A stretch of 64,000 bases of DNA. Origin: Kineosporiaceae bacterium (GTDB lineage: Bacteria; Actinomycetota; Actinomycetes; Actinomycetales; Kineosporiaceae). The stretch spans positions 62,001-126,000 of the forward strand of contig JAEUJN010000066.1 in assembly GCA_016794595.1 (NCBI GenBank). Reading direction: 5' to 3'. The translations under genes were made by a program, and so were the position numbers. The notes beneath the pieces were generated by a model that saw only the letters and a program-made list of their open reading frames with translations, was not told the DNA's origin and searched no databases. Of this stretch, positions 8,561-18,529 are shown in pieces; position 1 is the first letter of the stretch; each line of letters opens with the position of its first letter.

Positions 8561-9014
8561 CGGTGCGCGACATCACCCGGAACCCGTCGAGCACCTCGAA
8601 GGCGACGAACGGCGAGGGCAGCTCCAGTTCGACAAATCCCATGGCGCAGTAGAGCTCTCGGGCCCGCACGTTCGGTTCGGCGACGTCCAGCACGATCCGG
8701 CGCAGGCCGCGCTCACCGGCCCGGGCGAGCGTGGCCCGGATCAGGGCCCGACCCACACCGCGGCCGTGCAGCTCGGCGCGTACGACCAGCCGGCGCAGTT
8801 CGAGGCTGCGCCGCGGCCCGTCGCGCAGGACCAGGAACCCGGCCACCCGCCCGTCGTGCTCGACCAGCCGGTGCTCCTGGGCGGGATCGGCGAGAACCGC
8901 ACGGTGCCAGGCGATCCCGGTGCCGGCCAGCCACCGGGCGATGGGTTCGGGCTGTTCCAGGCGCGAGACCGCGTACAGGTCGTCGGCGGTGGTGGCGCGA
9001 AGCTCCAGGCGCAT
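8532..9014 (-). CDS. GNAT-family N-acetyltransferase
   Basis: The 160-aa protein is a single GNAT domain. The acetyl-CoA pyrophosphate loop appears as RRLVVRAELHGRGVGRALIRATL (R/Q-x-x-G-x-G/A variant), followed by RRIVLDVAEPNVRARELYCAMGFVE. The ATG at 9014 is used because the domain starts there; 117 nt of upstream open frame have no conserved content. Its 3' end overlaps xth tail-to-tail by 29 bp. The substrate cannot be predicted. Confidence 0.86.
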   Translation of the reverse strand: MRLELRATTADDLYAVSRLEQPEPIARWLAGTGIAWHRAVLADPAQEHRLVEHDGRVAGFLVLRDGPRRSLELRRLVVRAELHGRGVGRALIRATLARAGERGLRRIVLDVAEPNVRARELYCAMGFVELELPSPFVAFEVLDGFRVMSRTVSGRRPRAR

Positions 9015-9210
9015 GGGTCCTCGATCCTGCACGGGCGTGGCACGCGTCGTGCCTCCGCGCAGGTGCGGGGCACGTGAGTCGGCTGTCGCCGGGCATCGCC
9101 GGAGGGTCGTGGTCAACTCAGCCAGAAGCACACCACATCAGGTGCGTTCCGGCCCAATCCGCCTCGCCGATGAAGGAATTCCGGCCCTGGTGGCGCCGCC
9201 TCCGCGGGAG

Positions 9211-9216
9211 CAGACT
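9211..9216 (+). promoter_or_regulatory. -10 hexamer CAGACT, leaderless start of the DUF2157 gene
   Basis: CAGACT ends 6 nt before the ATG at 9223. No ribosome-binding site is visible. The same hexamer precedes the GTG of the uridine-kinase-like gene. Confidence 0.4.
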
Positions 9217-9222
9217 GGGGGC

Positions 9223-10602
9223 ATGACCGAGGGCTTGTCGGCCGGTCCCGCGGACCCGGTCGCGCCAGAGGGCACACCGGTGAGCCGGATCTCGCCCGGG
9301 CAGTACGCCTGGCTGGACCAGGAGTTGGCCGCCTGGCGCGCCCAGGGGTTGGTGAGTGAGCCCGCCGAGCGGGCCATCCGTTCCCGCTACGTCGCCGATC
9401 GCCGGCTGTCGCTGATCACCGTGGTGTCGGGCCTGGGGGCGGCGTTCGTGGCCTCCGGGGTGATCTGGCTGGTGGCCGCCAACCTCGACCGGCTCTCGCC
9501 GGTGGTGCGGTTCACCCTGGTCGCCGCCGGCTGGCTGGGGCTCGTGGCCCTGGCCGAGGCGCTGGCCGCTCGGGTGGACGTCGCGGCGCACCCCACGCCG
9601 TCCACCGCGGCCGGGGTCCACGCCGTGGCGAACGGCGCACCGCTGCTCGGGGCGGTGCGGCTGCTGGCCGCCGCGGCGTTCGGCGCGGTCGTCTTCCAGG
9701 CCGCCCAGAGCCTTCAGGTGCCCGCCTACCGGGCGTCCCTGATGGGCTGGTGGGCGCTGGGGGCTCTGCTGTACGCCTACGCGGTCTCCGGGCGGGCGCC
9801 CCTGGTGCTCGCCGTCGCCACCGGCGCGATCTGGTTCGTCTGGCAGAGCGCCCAGGACGGCGCCGTCCGCGAGCTGGTGCCGGCCCTCCTGCTGGCGGCG
9901 GCGGTCGCCTCTTCCGTGGCGGTGGGGCACACTGCGCGCTGGCGTGCGGGCTTCGCCGGGCCGTGGCGCGTGGGGGCAGCGGCCCTGACCTTGCTGGGTC
10001 TGTTCCTGGCCGCGCTGCCCTGGTTGGCGACCGAGGGGCTCGGATCGCCCACCGGCACGCTGATCGCCGGTGCCGTGGTGGCTGCGCTGGCGGTGGTCGC
10101 CGCCGGGCTGGTCGGCGACCGGCTCGACCGCACCGAACTCGCGGTCACGGTGGCGGCCGGGCTGGCCGGGATCGGCCTGTCCGCCTGGACGGTGCCGTCC
10201 TCCGAACTCACCGAGGCCGGCGAGCTCAGCGCCGACGTGACCGCTCGGGCCGTGGTCGCCGTCCTGGTCTTCCTGCTCATCGCCGGGGCGCTGGCGGTGA
10301 TCGGCACCCGGCGCGACCTGACCGGCCTGACCTGGCTGGCGACGGGCTCCCTCGTGGTGTTCACGACGGTGCAGAGTTTCGCCGTCTTCGCCCCGATCAT
10401 CTCGGGGGCCACGCTGTTCCTGGCCGTGGGGCTGGTGCTGCTGGTCAGCGGGTACGGCGTCGACCGGTTCCGGCGGCGCCTGGTGACCGAGTTCACCCCT
10501 GCCGGCTTGCCGTCGCCCGAGGAGCCCGAGGAGCCCGGGAAGCCGGATCCCCGGGATCCCGGGACACCCACGCCAGAGGAGTCCGAGGAGGGCACGTCAT
10601 GA
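9223..10602 (+). CDS. DUF2157-type polytopic membrane protein
   Basis: The 459-aa protein has a soluble N-terminal ~80 residues (YAWLDQELAAWRAQGLVS ... RYVADRRLSLITVV) followed by about 12-13 hydrophobic segments. This matches DUF2157 proteins, which start with a helical region before a membrane bundle. A Pro/Glu-rich tail (about 30 residues) ends the protein. The stop overlaps the ATG of the GDYXXLXY gene (ATGA). These two families are commonly paired, so they probably form one membrane complex. The role is unknown. Confidence 0.82.
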   Translation: MTEGLSAGPADPVAPEGTPVSRISPGQYAWLDQELAAWRAQGLVSEPAERAIRSRYVADRRLSLITVVSGLGAAFVASGVIWLVAANLDRLSPVVRFTLVAAGWLGLVALAEALAARVDVAAHPTPSTAAGVHAVANGAPLLGAVRLLAAAAFGAVVFQAAQSLQVPAYRASLMGWWALGALLYAYAVSGRAPLVLAVATGAIWFVWQSAQDGAVRELVPALLLAAAVASSVAVGHTARWRAGFAGPWRVGAAALTLLGLFLAALPWLATEGLGSPTGTLIAGAVVAALAVVAAGLVGDRLDRTELAVTVAAGLAGIGLSAWTVPSSELTEAGELSADVTARAVVAVLVFLLIAGALAVIGTRRDLTGLTWLATGSLVVFTTVQSFAVFAPIISGATLFLAVGLVLLVSGYGVDRFRRRLVTEFTPAGLPSPEEPEEPGKPDPRDPGTPTPEESEEGTS

Positions 10603-11099
10603 TCAGGCCCGTGGTCGCCCGCCGGCGCACCTGGGTGATCCTCGCCGTCCTGGCCCAGGTGGTCATCGCCCTGGTCGCCGTCGCCCCGCAGCTGTCGGCC
10701 CGGCTCACCGGCACCGAGTACCGGCTACGGGTCGAGCCCTTCGATCCGATCGACCCGTTCCGGGGCGCCTACGTCCAGCTGGCCTACCCCGACCTGCCGA
10801 CGTCATCCTCGAGCGGCGAGACCCCCGAGGACGGCGCGCGGCTCGTCTTCATCTCGCTCGCCACCAGCGGCGGGGTCACCAGCGGGCTCCGGATCGATGG
10901 TCCTGCGCCCGCTGAGGGCCCCTACCTGCGCTGCCGGGACGACGGGTGGCGGCTGCGGTGTGGGATCGAGAGCTACTTCCTGCCCCAGGCCGACGCCTCG
11001 GCCGTGGGGACCGCCGTGCGCGAGGGCAGCGCGGTGGCCACGGTGAGAGTGGACTCCCGGGGCAACGCCGCCCTGATCTCCATCGACGTACCCGACTGA
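10599..11099 (+). CDS. GDYXXLXY-family membrane-anchored protein
   Basis: The 166-aa protein has one N-terminal transmembrane helix (residues ~11-30) and an extracytoplasmic domain. The family's name motif is present in the altered form FRGAYVQLAYP, where Gly-Ala replaces Gly-Asp. Translation is coupled to the DUF2157 gene by a 4-bp overlap. Function is unknown. Confidence 0.8.
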   Translation: MIRPVVARRRTWVILAVLAQVVIALVAVAPQLSARLTGTEYRLRVEPFDPIDPFRGAYVQLAYPDLPTSSSSGETPEDGARLVFISLATSGGVTSGLRIDGPAPAEGPYLRCRDDGWRLRCGIESYFLPQADASAVGTAVREGSAVATVRVDSRGNAALISIDVPD

Positions 11100-11108
11100 G
11101 TTCGCGGC

Positions 11109-11606
11109 TCAGCCGCCGCCGAGCGCGCTCAACGCGGCGCCGTCCAGGCGGAACCTGGTCCACTCCTCCTGGGGGTGGGCCCCGAGCGCGCGGTAGAACT
11201 CGATGCTCGGGCGGTTCCAGTCGAGCACCCACCACTCCAGCCGGTGGTAGCCCCGTTCGACGCACACCGCGGCGAGCCTCGCCAGCAGCTCGCGGCCCAG
11301 GCCGAGGCCACGGTGGGCCGGCCGCACGTACAGGTCCTCCAGCCAGATCCCGGTGGTACCGGTCCAGGTGGAGAAGGACGGGAACCACAGCGCCATGCCG
11401 GCCACCGCATCCCCGACGCAGGCCAGGTGGCAGAACGCGGCCGGTGGCCCGTCGTGGGGGAACAGCGCTGTCGCGAACTGCTCGATCGTGGCGTGGACGG
11501 CGTCCGGCTGCCGCTCGTAAGCGGCCAGCTCGCGCACCAGGTCGAGGATCACGGGCACGTCCTGCGCCGTCGCGGGACGCACCCGGGAGGGCGGGCGGTC
11601 AGGCAA
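11109..11606 (-). CDS. GNAT acetyltransferase, diamine/spermidine acetyltransferase-like
   Basis: The 165-aa protein matches the SSAT-like GNAT subgroup over its whole length: FPSFSTWTGTTGIWLEDLYV, RPAHRGLGLGRELL (acetyl-CoA loop), RLEWWVLDWNRPSIEFYRALGA and a C-terminal EEWTRFRLDG. The expected activity is acetyl transfer to a primary amine such as a polyamine or amino acid; the substrate is not proven. The TTG start overlaps the manA stop by 8 bp, so the gene is downstream in the manA transcript. Confidence 0.88.
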   Translation of the reverse strand: MPDRPPSRVRPATAQDVPVILDLVRELAAYERQPDAVHATIEQFATALFPHDGPPAAFCHLACVGDAVAGMALWFPSFSTWTGTTGIWLEDLYVRPAHRGLGLGRELLARLAAVCVERGYHRLEWWVLDWNRPSIEFYRALGAHPQEEWTRFRLDGAALSALGGG

Positions 11607-12864
11607 CGCCGGGCAGGCGCTGGTCGCCCGCGCTGGCGCGGAACACCTCGCCAGGTCCGCTGACCGAGATGGCGCCGCCGCCGCTGGCCCCGACGAAGGC
11701 CGACTGGCCGGGCAGCAGGTCGAGCGAGGCGCCCCCGCAGGCCACGGTCACCGGACCCGAGGTGCACAGCAGCACCTGCGGACCGGCGATCCCGGGGTAG
11801 AGCGCGACCGGTGCGGCCTGCGGGGCCCAGATGCGGGTCAGCTGGAACTCGGCGACCTCGGGCGCCCAGGCCACCTCGTAGGGGCTCAGCCAGGTGAACC
11901 GGACGTCCCGCGCGGGCCGGCTGTCGCCGTCCACGACGTGCAGCATCTCCTCGATGGCCACGTGCTTGTGGGTCAGCCCCGCCCGCAGGACGTTGTCGGA
12001 GTTGCCCATGATCTCCACGCCGAGCCCGTACAGGTAGGCGTGGGGCGTGCCGGCCGGGATGAACAGCACCTCACCGGGCTCGAGCCGGATCAGGTCGAGC
12101 AGGAACGGTGCGGCCACCATCGGGTCCTTCGGGTGTTGCTGCACCAGCCGGGAGGTCCAGGTGAGCGTGCGCCGGTCCTCGGGGGAGAGGGCGTCCTCGT
12201 GCAGTGGCCCGGCCCCGGCGAGCAGCCGGCGCGAGGACTCGGCGATCTCGGTGACCAGCGCCGCTCGGTCGGCGGCGGGCCAGGTGACCAGCTGCCGCAG
12301 GACGTTCTCCAGCAGGTGCTGCTCGCTGCCGTGCCCGATCAGCAGTTTCGCCAGCCGGTCCCCGCGTTCGGTGCCCAGCAGGGAGAACAGCCGGCCCGCC
12401 TCGTCGGCCGCCCGGAAGCCGCACAGCGCGTCGACCGGTTCGAGTGCGTACAGCATCTCCGGCTTGGGGTAGGGGTCGGTGTAGTCGTGGTCCCCGGGGA
12501 TGTCGATCTCGCCCTCGAACCCGGCTCGGGCACGGTCGGCGGTGGGGTGCACCTGCAGCGAGAGCGGCCGGGCGATCGCCAGCACCTTGAACAGGAAGGG
12601 CAGCCGTGCGCCGAACAGTTCGTGCACGTGCGATCCGAGCAGCGCCGTGGGGTCGGTGGTGACCGCCTCGTCCAGCGGCACCTCGCTGCCGTCCACCTGC
12701 ACCAGGGACGAGGGGTCGGACGAGTGCGCCCCCATCCACAGCTCGGCCTCGGTACGGTCCGAGGCGGCCCGGCCCTGCAGGCGCGCGAGAGCAGTGGTGG
12801 AGCCCCAGTCGTAGGTTCGGATGGGGTTCACCATCCGTTGTGGCCATGGTCCCAGCACGGTCAT
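11599..12864 (-). CDS. manA: Mannose-6-phosphate isomerase, class I
   Basis: It interconverts mannose-6-phosphate and fructose-6-phosphate with zinc. The 421-aa protein has the type I PMI motifs YDWGS, FLFKVLAIARPLSLQVHP (zinc ligands), KPEMLYAL and FIPAGTPHAYLYGLGVEIM. The ATG at 12864 is listed, but TAGGCT at ~12870-12865 lies 8 nt before an in-frame GTG at 12858, which would fit the leaderless pattern seen elsewhere. It links to manC (26.2 kb), which makes GDP-mannose from mannose-1-phosphate. Confidence 0.95.
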   Translation of the reverse strand: MTVLGPWPQRMVNPIRTYDWGSTTALARLQGRAASDRTEAELWMGAHSSDPSSLVQVDGSEVPLDEAVTTDPTALLGSHVHELFGARLPFLFKVLAIARPLSLQVHPTADRARAGFEGEIDIPGDHDYTDPYPKPEMLYALEPVDALCGFRAADEAGRLFSLLGTERGDRLAKLLIGHGSEQHLLENVLRQLVTWPAADRAALVTEIAESSRRLLAGAGPLHEDALSPEDRRTLTWTSRLVQQHPKDPMVAAPFLLDLIRLEPGEVLFIPAGTPHAYLYGLGVEIMGNSDNVLRAGLTHKHVAIEEMLHVVDGDSRPARDVRFTWLSPYEVAWAPEVAEFQLTRIWAPQAAPVALYPGIAGPQVLLCTSGPVTVACGGASLDLLPGQSAFVGASGGGAISVSGPGEVFRASAGDQRLPGVA

Positions 12865-12869
12865 CGAGC

Positions 12870-14219
12870 CTAACCCGGTCCGGCCGCGCGTGGGTCATCG
12901 CCCCGGTTTTCGGAGAACTGCCAGGTCACACCGCCCGGGGTGTCCCCGACCTCCAGCCCGGCCTCGACCAGCCGCCGGCGGATCAGGTCGGCGGTGTCGA
13001 AGTCGCGGCTCGCGCGGGCCCGCCCGCGCAGGTCGAGCGCCAATTCGACGAACGGCCGGACGGCGTCCGCGGGGTCGCCGGCGCCGGCGTGCGCCAGTTC
13101 GCCGAGCCGTACCACGAGGGAGCGCAGCATCCGCCGGGCGCGTGCGGCCTCGTCGCTCTGCAGACTGTCGGTGCTCCAGGCGACGATCGCCGCCTCCAGG
13201 TCGAGGATGGCGCTCACGCAGCCGTCGACGTTCCGGGCGGCCAGCGCGGTCTCGAAGGCCACCCGGGCCGCCTCGCTGTGCTCACCGAGGGAGGTCGGCT
13301 CGGGGCCTCCCACGGCGGGCGCCGGGACGGCTGCGGTGTCGGGGGCGGTGGCTGTGTCGGGGGCGGTGGCTGTGTCCGGGGCGGTGGCGGGCCGGCCGCC
13401 CGACTGCCCGATGGGCCCCGAGGCCCCGTGCAGCGCCGCGTCGAGATCCTCGAGGCTCACCTGTCCGCCGGAGGGCACGATCTGGCTGCGCCCACCGCCG
13501 CGCACGGTCAGCCGGCCGTTTCCGGTGACGGTGAGCGTGCGTTCGTCGGTGTCGATCACGATCGCGGTGTGCTCGTCCACCCCGAGCACGCCCACGCCGT
13601 CCGGCAACATGGCCTCCAGCGCCAACAGTCGCGGTTCGCCCAGGTAGCAGAACCGGGTGTCGTACACCCCGCCCTCGGAGTTGTCGAAGTGTGGCACCAC
13701 GGCCGCTCGCAACCCGGTGAGGGCGCCCAGCAGGTCCAGTCCCTGTTCCCAGCGCGGGGCGATGCCGGCCTTGTAGATCTCGTACACCGGCACCGTGTGC
13801 GTGCCGACGGTGCAGGCGGCCGCCGATCCGAACACCAGGGTGCCGCCGCGGGCGGAGACGTCGAGCAGCGCCGGGGGGATCACCGTGTCCCGCCACTGGG
13901 CCAGGGCGTAGGTCGGGCTGCCCGGGCCGGCGAAGGCCCACCGGGCCCGGGCGAGCAGGGCCAGGGACTTCTCCTGCTCGACCGTCGTGCCGCCCCGGTG
14001 GGGCCAGCCGGCCACCTGGACCTCGACGCCCACCGATTCGGCGAAGTAGCGCCGGGTCTTGATCACCAGGTCCTCGGCGTTCATCTGGAAGCCGAAGGTG
14101 GTGTCCAGCATCACCGCCGGGCCCTGCTCGGGGACGGCAGACCGGGCCAGGACGGCGCGGTGCGCCTTGACCATCGTCGGGGCGGTCTCCCCGGAGCCCA
14201 TGATCACCAGCAGGCTCAT
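12870..14219 (-). CDS. S51 (cyanophycinase/dipeptidase E)-like protein fused to a CysS C-terminal-like domain
   Basis: The 449-aa protein has two parts. Residues ~1-265 resemble the type 1 glutamine-amidotransferase-like/S51 peptidase fold (LLVIMGSGETAPTM, FAGPGSPTYAL, TLVFGSAAACTVG at the nucleophile elbow, VPHFDNSEGG, GVDEHTAIV). A Pro/Thr/Ala-rich linker with TATAPD repeats follows. Residues ~315-440 are helical and end in ARASRDFDTADLIRRRLVEAGLEVGDTP-type sequence, which matches the C-terminal domain of cysteinyl-tRNA synthetase. The tRNA synthetase catalytic core is absent, so it is not CysS. GAGGAG lies 7 nt before the ATG. Function is unknown. Confidence 0.8.
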   Translation of the reverse strand: MSLLVIMGSGETAPTMVKAHRAVLARSAVPEQGPAVMLDTTFGFQMNAEDLVIKTRRYFAESVGVEVQVAGWPHRGGTTVEQEKSLALLARARWAFAGPGSPTYALAQWRDTVIPPALLDVSARGGTLVFGSAAACTVGTHTVPVYEIYKAGIAPRWEQGLDLLGALTGLRAAVVPHFDNSEGGVYDTRFCYLGEPRLLALEAMLPDGVGVLGVDEHTAIVIDTDERTLTVTGNGRLTVRGGGRSQIVPSGGQVSLEDLDAALHGASGPIGQSGGRPATAPDTATAPDTATAPDTAAVPAPAVGGPEPTSLGEHSEAARVAFETALAARNVDGCVSAILDLEAAIVAWSTDSLQSDEAARARRMLRSLVVRLGELAHAGAGDPADAVRPFVELALDLRGRARASRDFDTADLIRRRLVEAGLEVGDTPGGVTWQFSENRGDDPRAAGPG

Positions 14220-14285
14220 GTCCGACTCCTCATCGCCCCATCATGACCGGTGCCGGGACGACCCGATCCAGGGGCCGGTCCGGCT

Positions 14286-14345
14286 GGCCGGTTGGCGCGG
14301 GCGCGGCGAGGGCGCGGCGCGGGCGCGGCGCGGGCGCGGCGCAGG
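14286..14345. repeat. GCGGCGCGGGC-type low-complexity repeat
   Basis: The segment is built almost only of GGCGCGGGCGC-like units (near 14294-14345). It lies in the gap between the S51-like gene (-) and the membrane protein gene (+), just upstream of the latter's promoter. No coding function is seen. Confidence 0.7.
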
Positions 14346-14435
14346 GTGGGGCGAGCTCACGGGCGAGGGCACGGCGAGGCCTCGGGTTCGGCGGCGAGCG
14401 TGCCCCGTCGGGGGGTCATCGGCGGGGCTGCATGC

Positions 14436-14441
14436 CATGAT
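14436..14441 (+). promoter_or_regulatory. -10 hexamer CATGAT, possible leaderless start
   Basis: CATGAT ends 6 nt before the GTG at 14448, matching the spacing at other leaderless starts here. The hexamer departs from TANNNT, so support is modest. Confidence 0.3.
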
Positions 14442-14447
14442 CGGACC

Positions 14448-15086
14448 GTGAACGCCCAGCCCTCCAACGGTTCCGGCAACGATCCGCTCACCGGTCCGCG
14501 CCCCACGGTGGTCGTCAAGCGCGAGCGGGACTGGGGCACCCGGGTGGTGCTCGTCCTGGTCGCCGTGGTGATGCTCGCGCTGGCCGGACTGCTCGCGGTC
14601 ACCTGGTTGCCGCGGTGGTGGGCGCATCGGGTGGGCGAGGTATCCGACGGAAAGTTCAGCTCGGGGATCTTCGCCGGCCTCACCTGCGGGTTCGTGTTCA
14701 CCGCGGGTGCGTTGCTGCTGCTGCGCCGGGTGTTCGCGCGCCACGGCGGGTTCGGTGCCCGGGTGGTGTGGCTGTTGCTGGCGATCGTGGCGGCAGCACC
14801 CAACCTGGTCACGCTCGGCATCGTGCTCGGCACCGGGGAGTCGGCCCATGCGGCCGAGCGCACCCTCGACGTGGAGGCCCCCGGGTTCCGGGCGGCGAGT
14901 GCCATCGGCGCCGCGGTGGCCGGGGCGTTCGTGCTCATGTGGTGGGTGATGATGGCCGGCCGGCACCGGCGTCAGCGGCAACTGCGCGAGCGGGACGCCG
15001 AGCTGGCCGAGTTGCGTCAGCGGGTCACCGAACGGCCCGCCGCCCCCGAACCGCACCCGGACCGTCCCCGCGACCACGAGGCCTGA
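14448..15086 (+). CDS. Four-helix membrane protein of unknown function
   Basis: I do not recognise this 212-aa protein. A short cytosolic N terminus is followed by hydrophobic segments at about residues 30-52, 72-90, 105-128 and 145-165. A basic, charged C-terminal tail (RRQRQLRERDAELAELRQRV) has heptad character and could form a short coiled coil. The GTG at 14448 is chosen because the upstream frame is repeat sequence. Its stop is 18 nt from the convergent galK stop. Confidence 0.65.
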   Translation: MNAQPSNGSGNDPLTGPRPTVVVKRERDWGTRVVLVLVAVVMLALAGLLAVTWLPRWWAHRVGEVSDGKFSSGIFAGLTCGFVFTAGALLLLRRVFARHGGFGARVVWLLLAIVAAAPNLVTLGIVLGTGESAHAAERTLDVEAPGFRAASAIGAAVAGAFVLMWWVMMAGRHRRQRQLRERDAELAELRQRVTERPAAPEPHPDRPRDHEA

Positions 15087-15104
15087 CCGGGTCGTCTCCT
15101 CGGG

Positions 15105-16330
15105 TCACGCGAGGCGTCGGGCGGCCCCGGCCGGGGTGGCGAGCAGGAAGGCGGGGTCGGCGAAGCCGGTCGCGGCGAAGGCATTCGCGACCCGGTCCGC
15201 CACCAGCTCGGCGGACGCCGCCCGGACGAGTGCGATCGCGGCGCCACCGAACCCACCGCCGGTCATCCGCGCCCCCAGCGCCCCGGCGTCCCGGGCGGCG
15301 TCGCAGGCGAGGTCCAGTTCGGCGCAGGACACCTGGTAGTCCTCGCGCAACGAGGCGTGCGAGGCATCCAGCAGCGGGCCGAGGCCGCCCAGCCGTCCGC
15401 TGCGCAGCACCGCCACCGCCCTCCTGACCCGTTCGATCTCGCTCACCACGTGCCGCACCCGGCGCCGGTGCTCGTCGTGGTCGAGGCGCGCCAGGGCGTC
15501 GTCCAGGGTCTCGAACGCCACCTCGCGCAGGGAGGCGACCCCGAGCGTCGCGGCGGCCTCGCGGCACACCTCGCGCCGCGAGCCGTACCGGCCGTCGACG
15601 AGGGCATGGTGCACCCGGGTGTCCATCACCAGGACGGCGAGTCCGGCACCTGCCGCCTCGAACGGCACGTGCCGCACCGAGAAGTCGCGGCAGTCCAGCG
15701 ACAGCGCGTGCCCGGCCCGGGCGCGGAGCGAGGCGGCCTGGTCCATGCCCCCGGTGGGTGCCCCGGCGATCTCGTTCTCGGCGTGGACACAGGCCCGGGC
15801 GAGCCGGGCGCGGCCGGCGTCCCCGTGGCCCAGCGGTGCCCGGCCCGACCGTTGGGCGGCCAGGTCGTCCAAGGCCAGGACGATGGCGCACTCCAGGGCC
15901 GCGGACGACGAGAGCCCGGCCCCGATCGGCACCTGGCTGACGATGGCGGCCTCGAAACCGTTCTGGCCCAGGGGCTCACCCTGCGGGCCGGCCGTTCCAC
16001 GGGCCAGTGCCCAGGGGACGCCGACCGCGTACCCTGCCCAGCCCTTCACCTGACCGGGAGCGATCTCGCCCAGGGTTCCCCGCCACGGCTCCTTGCCCGT
16101 CGAGGTCACGTGCACCACATCGTCCCCACGGCGGCGCACCGCCGCGACGGTGGACTGCGGCAAGGCGATCGGCAGGCAGAGGCCGCCGTTGTAGTCCACG
16201 TGCTCGCCGATCAGGTTCACCCTCCCGGGGGCTGCCCACACGCCGTCCGGTTCGCCACCGAAGGCCTCCCGGAAGGCCTCGCGCGCCTGCCCGGCGGCGG
16301 CCATCGGGTCGGGGGAGGGGTACCAGTGGC

Positions 16331-16334
<4 letters not shown>
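15105..16334 (-). CDS. galK: Galactokinase
   Basis: It phosphorylates galactose at C1 with ATP, the first step of the Leloir pathway. The 409-aa GHMP kinase has RVNLIGEHVDYNGGLCLPIA (galactokinase signature), PIGAGLSSSAALECA (ATP-binding motif 2) and MTGGGFGGAAIALV (motif 3). The GTG start overlaps the galT stop by 4 bp. It is the last gene of the regulator-galT-galK operon. Confidence 0.97.
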
Positions 16335-17601
<1,267 letters not shown>

Positions 17602-17605
<4 letters not shown>

Positions 17606-18399
17606 CCCTCCTGGCCGGCTGGGTCATCGGTGGCGGCGACGATCAGGCGCTCCAGCGCCTCGGACAGCAGCCCCCGGGCCTGGTCGTCCAGCCCGTCGTC
17701 GGTCACCAGCACCTCCACCTCACTCAGCTGCGCCATGGTGCTCAGGCCGACCACGCCCCACTTGGTGCTGTCGGCGGTGACCGCCACCCGCCGGGCGCTG
17801 GCGATCAGGGCGCGGTTGGTCTCGGCCTCCATCAGGTTGGGGGTGGTGAAGCCTGCCCGCTCGTCGATCCCGTGCACGCCGAGGAACAGCCAGTCGACGT
17901 GCAGGGATCGCAGGGCCGCGACGGCCACCGGGCCGACCAGGGCATCGGACGGCGTCCGCTCGCCGCCGGTGAGCACGACGGTGAGGTCCGGGCGTCCGGT
18001 CTCGTGCAGTGTCTCCGCGACCGGGAGCGAATTGGTCACCACGGTCAGGTCGGGGACGGCGCGCAGCCGGCGGGCGATCGCGTGAGTGGTGGTTCCGGCC
18101 GAGAGGGCGAGGCTGTCGCCGGGTGAGAGCAGGGCCACGGCCGCCCGGGCGATGGCCTCCTTCTGCGCAGGCTGCATCGAGGACTTGGCCCGAAAGCCCG
18201 GCTCCTCGGCGCTGCGCCCGGACACTGCTGCGGCGCCGCCGTGCACGCGTGCCACGAGCCCCTGTTCGGCCAGGGCCGCAATGTCGCGCCGGACCGTCAT
18301 GTCCGAGACACCCAGCTCCTCGACCAGCTCGGTCACCCGGGCGCCGCCGGTGAGCCGGACCCGTTCCAGGATGTGCTCCTGCCTCTGACGTGCCAGCAC
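17602..18399 (-). CDS. DeoR/GlpR-family transcriptional regulator of the galactose locus
   Basis: The 265-aa protein has an N-terminal DeoR winged helix-turn-helix (RQEHILERVRLTGGARVTELVEELGVSDMTVRRDI, residues ~4-40) and a C-terminal sugar-phosphate sensor domain (GDSLALSAGTTTHAIARRL, TVVLTGGE, DWLFLGVHGID, ADSTKWG). The GTG at 18399 is chosen because GGGGAGG lies just upstream; the longer frame has no conserved sequence. It is first in the galT-galK operon and divergent from the alpha-galactosidase gene, so it is probably the local repressor with a sugar phosphate as inducer. Confidence 0.92.
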
Positions 18400-18529
18400 G
18401 TGGTACCTCCCCTCTCGAAGTCTCAGTTTCGCACAGAAGTCAACACTAATCACCGTTGGAGCCGATCGAACGTGTCCAGTACTGTCTGAACCCACCGAGC
18501 GCTCCAGCGGAGACGAGAGGGATCAATCC
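18400..18529. promoter_or_regulatory. Divergent control region of the galactose locus
   Basis: The 130-nt gap separates the regulator-galT-galK operon (-) from the alpha-galactosidase gene (+). On the + strand TTGGAG (from 18455) and TACTGT are 18 nt apart and may be -35/-10 boxes. On the - strand a TTGACT is present in the same AT-richer core, with no good -10. An operator for the DeoR-type regulator is expected here but I cannot define it. Confidence 0.45.

Noticed and set aside
12870-13300. cysS (cysteinyl-tRNA synthetase) gene
   Set aside because: Only the C-terminal-domain-like part is present; HIGH and KMSKS motifs and the zinc site are absent.
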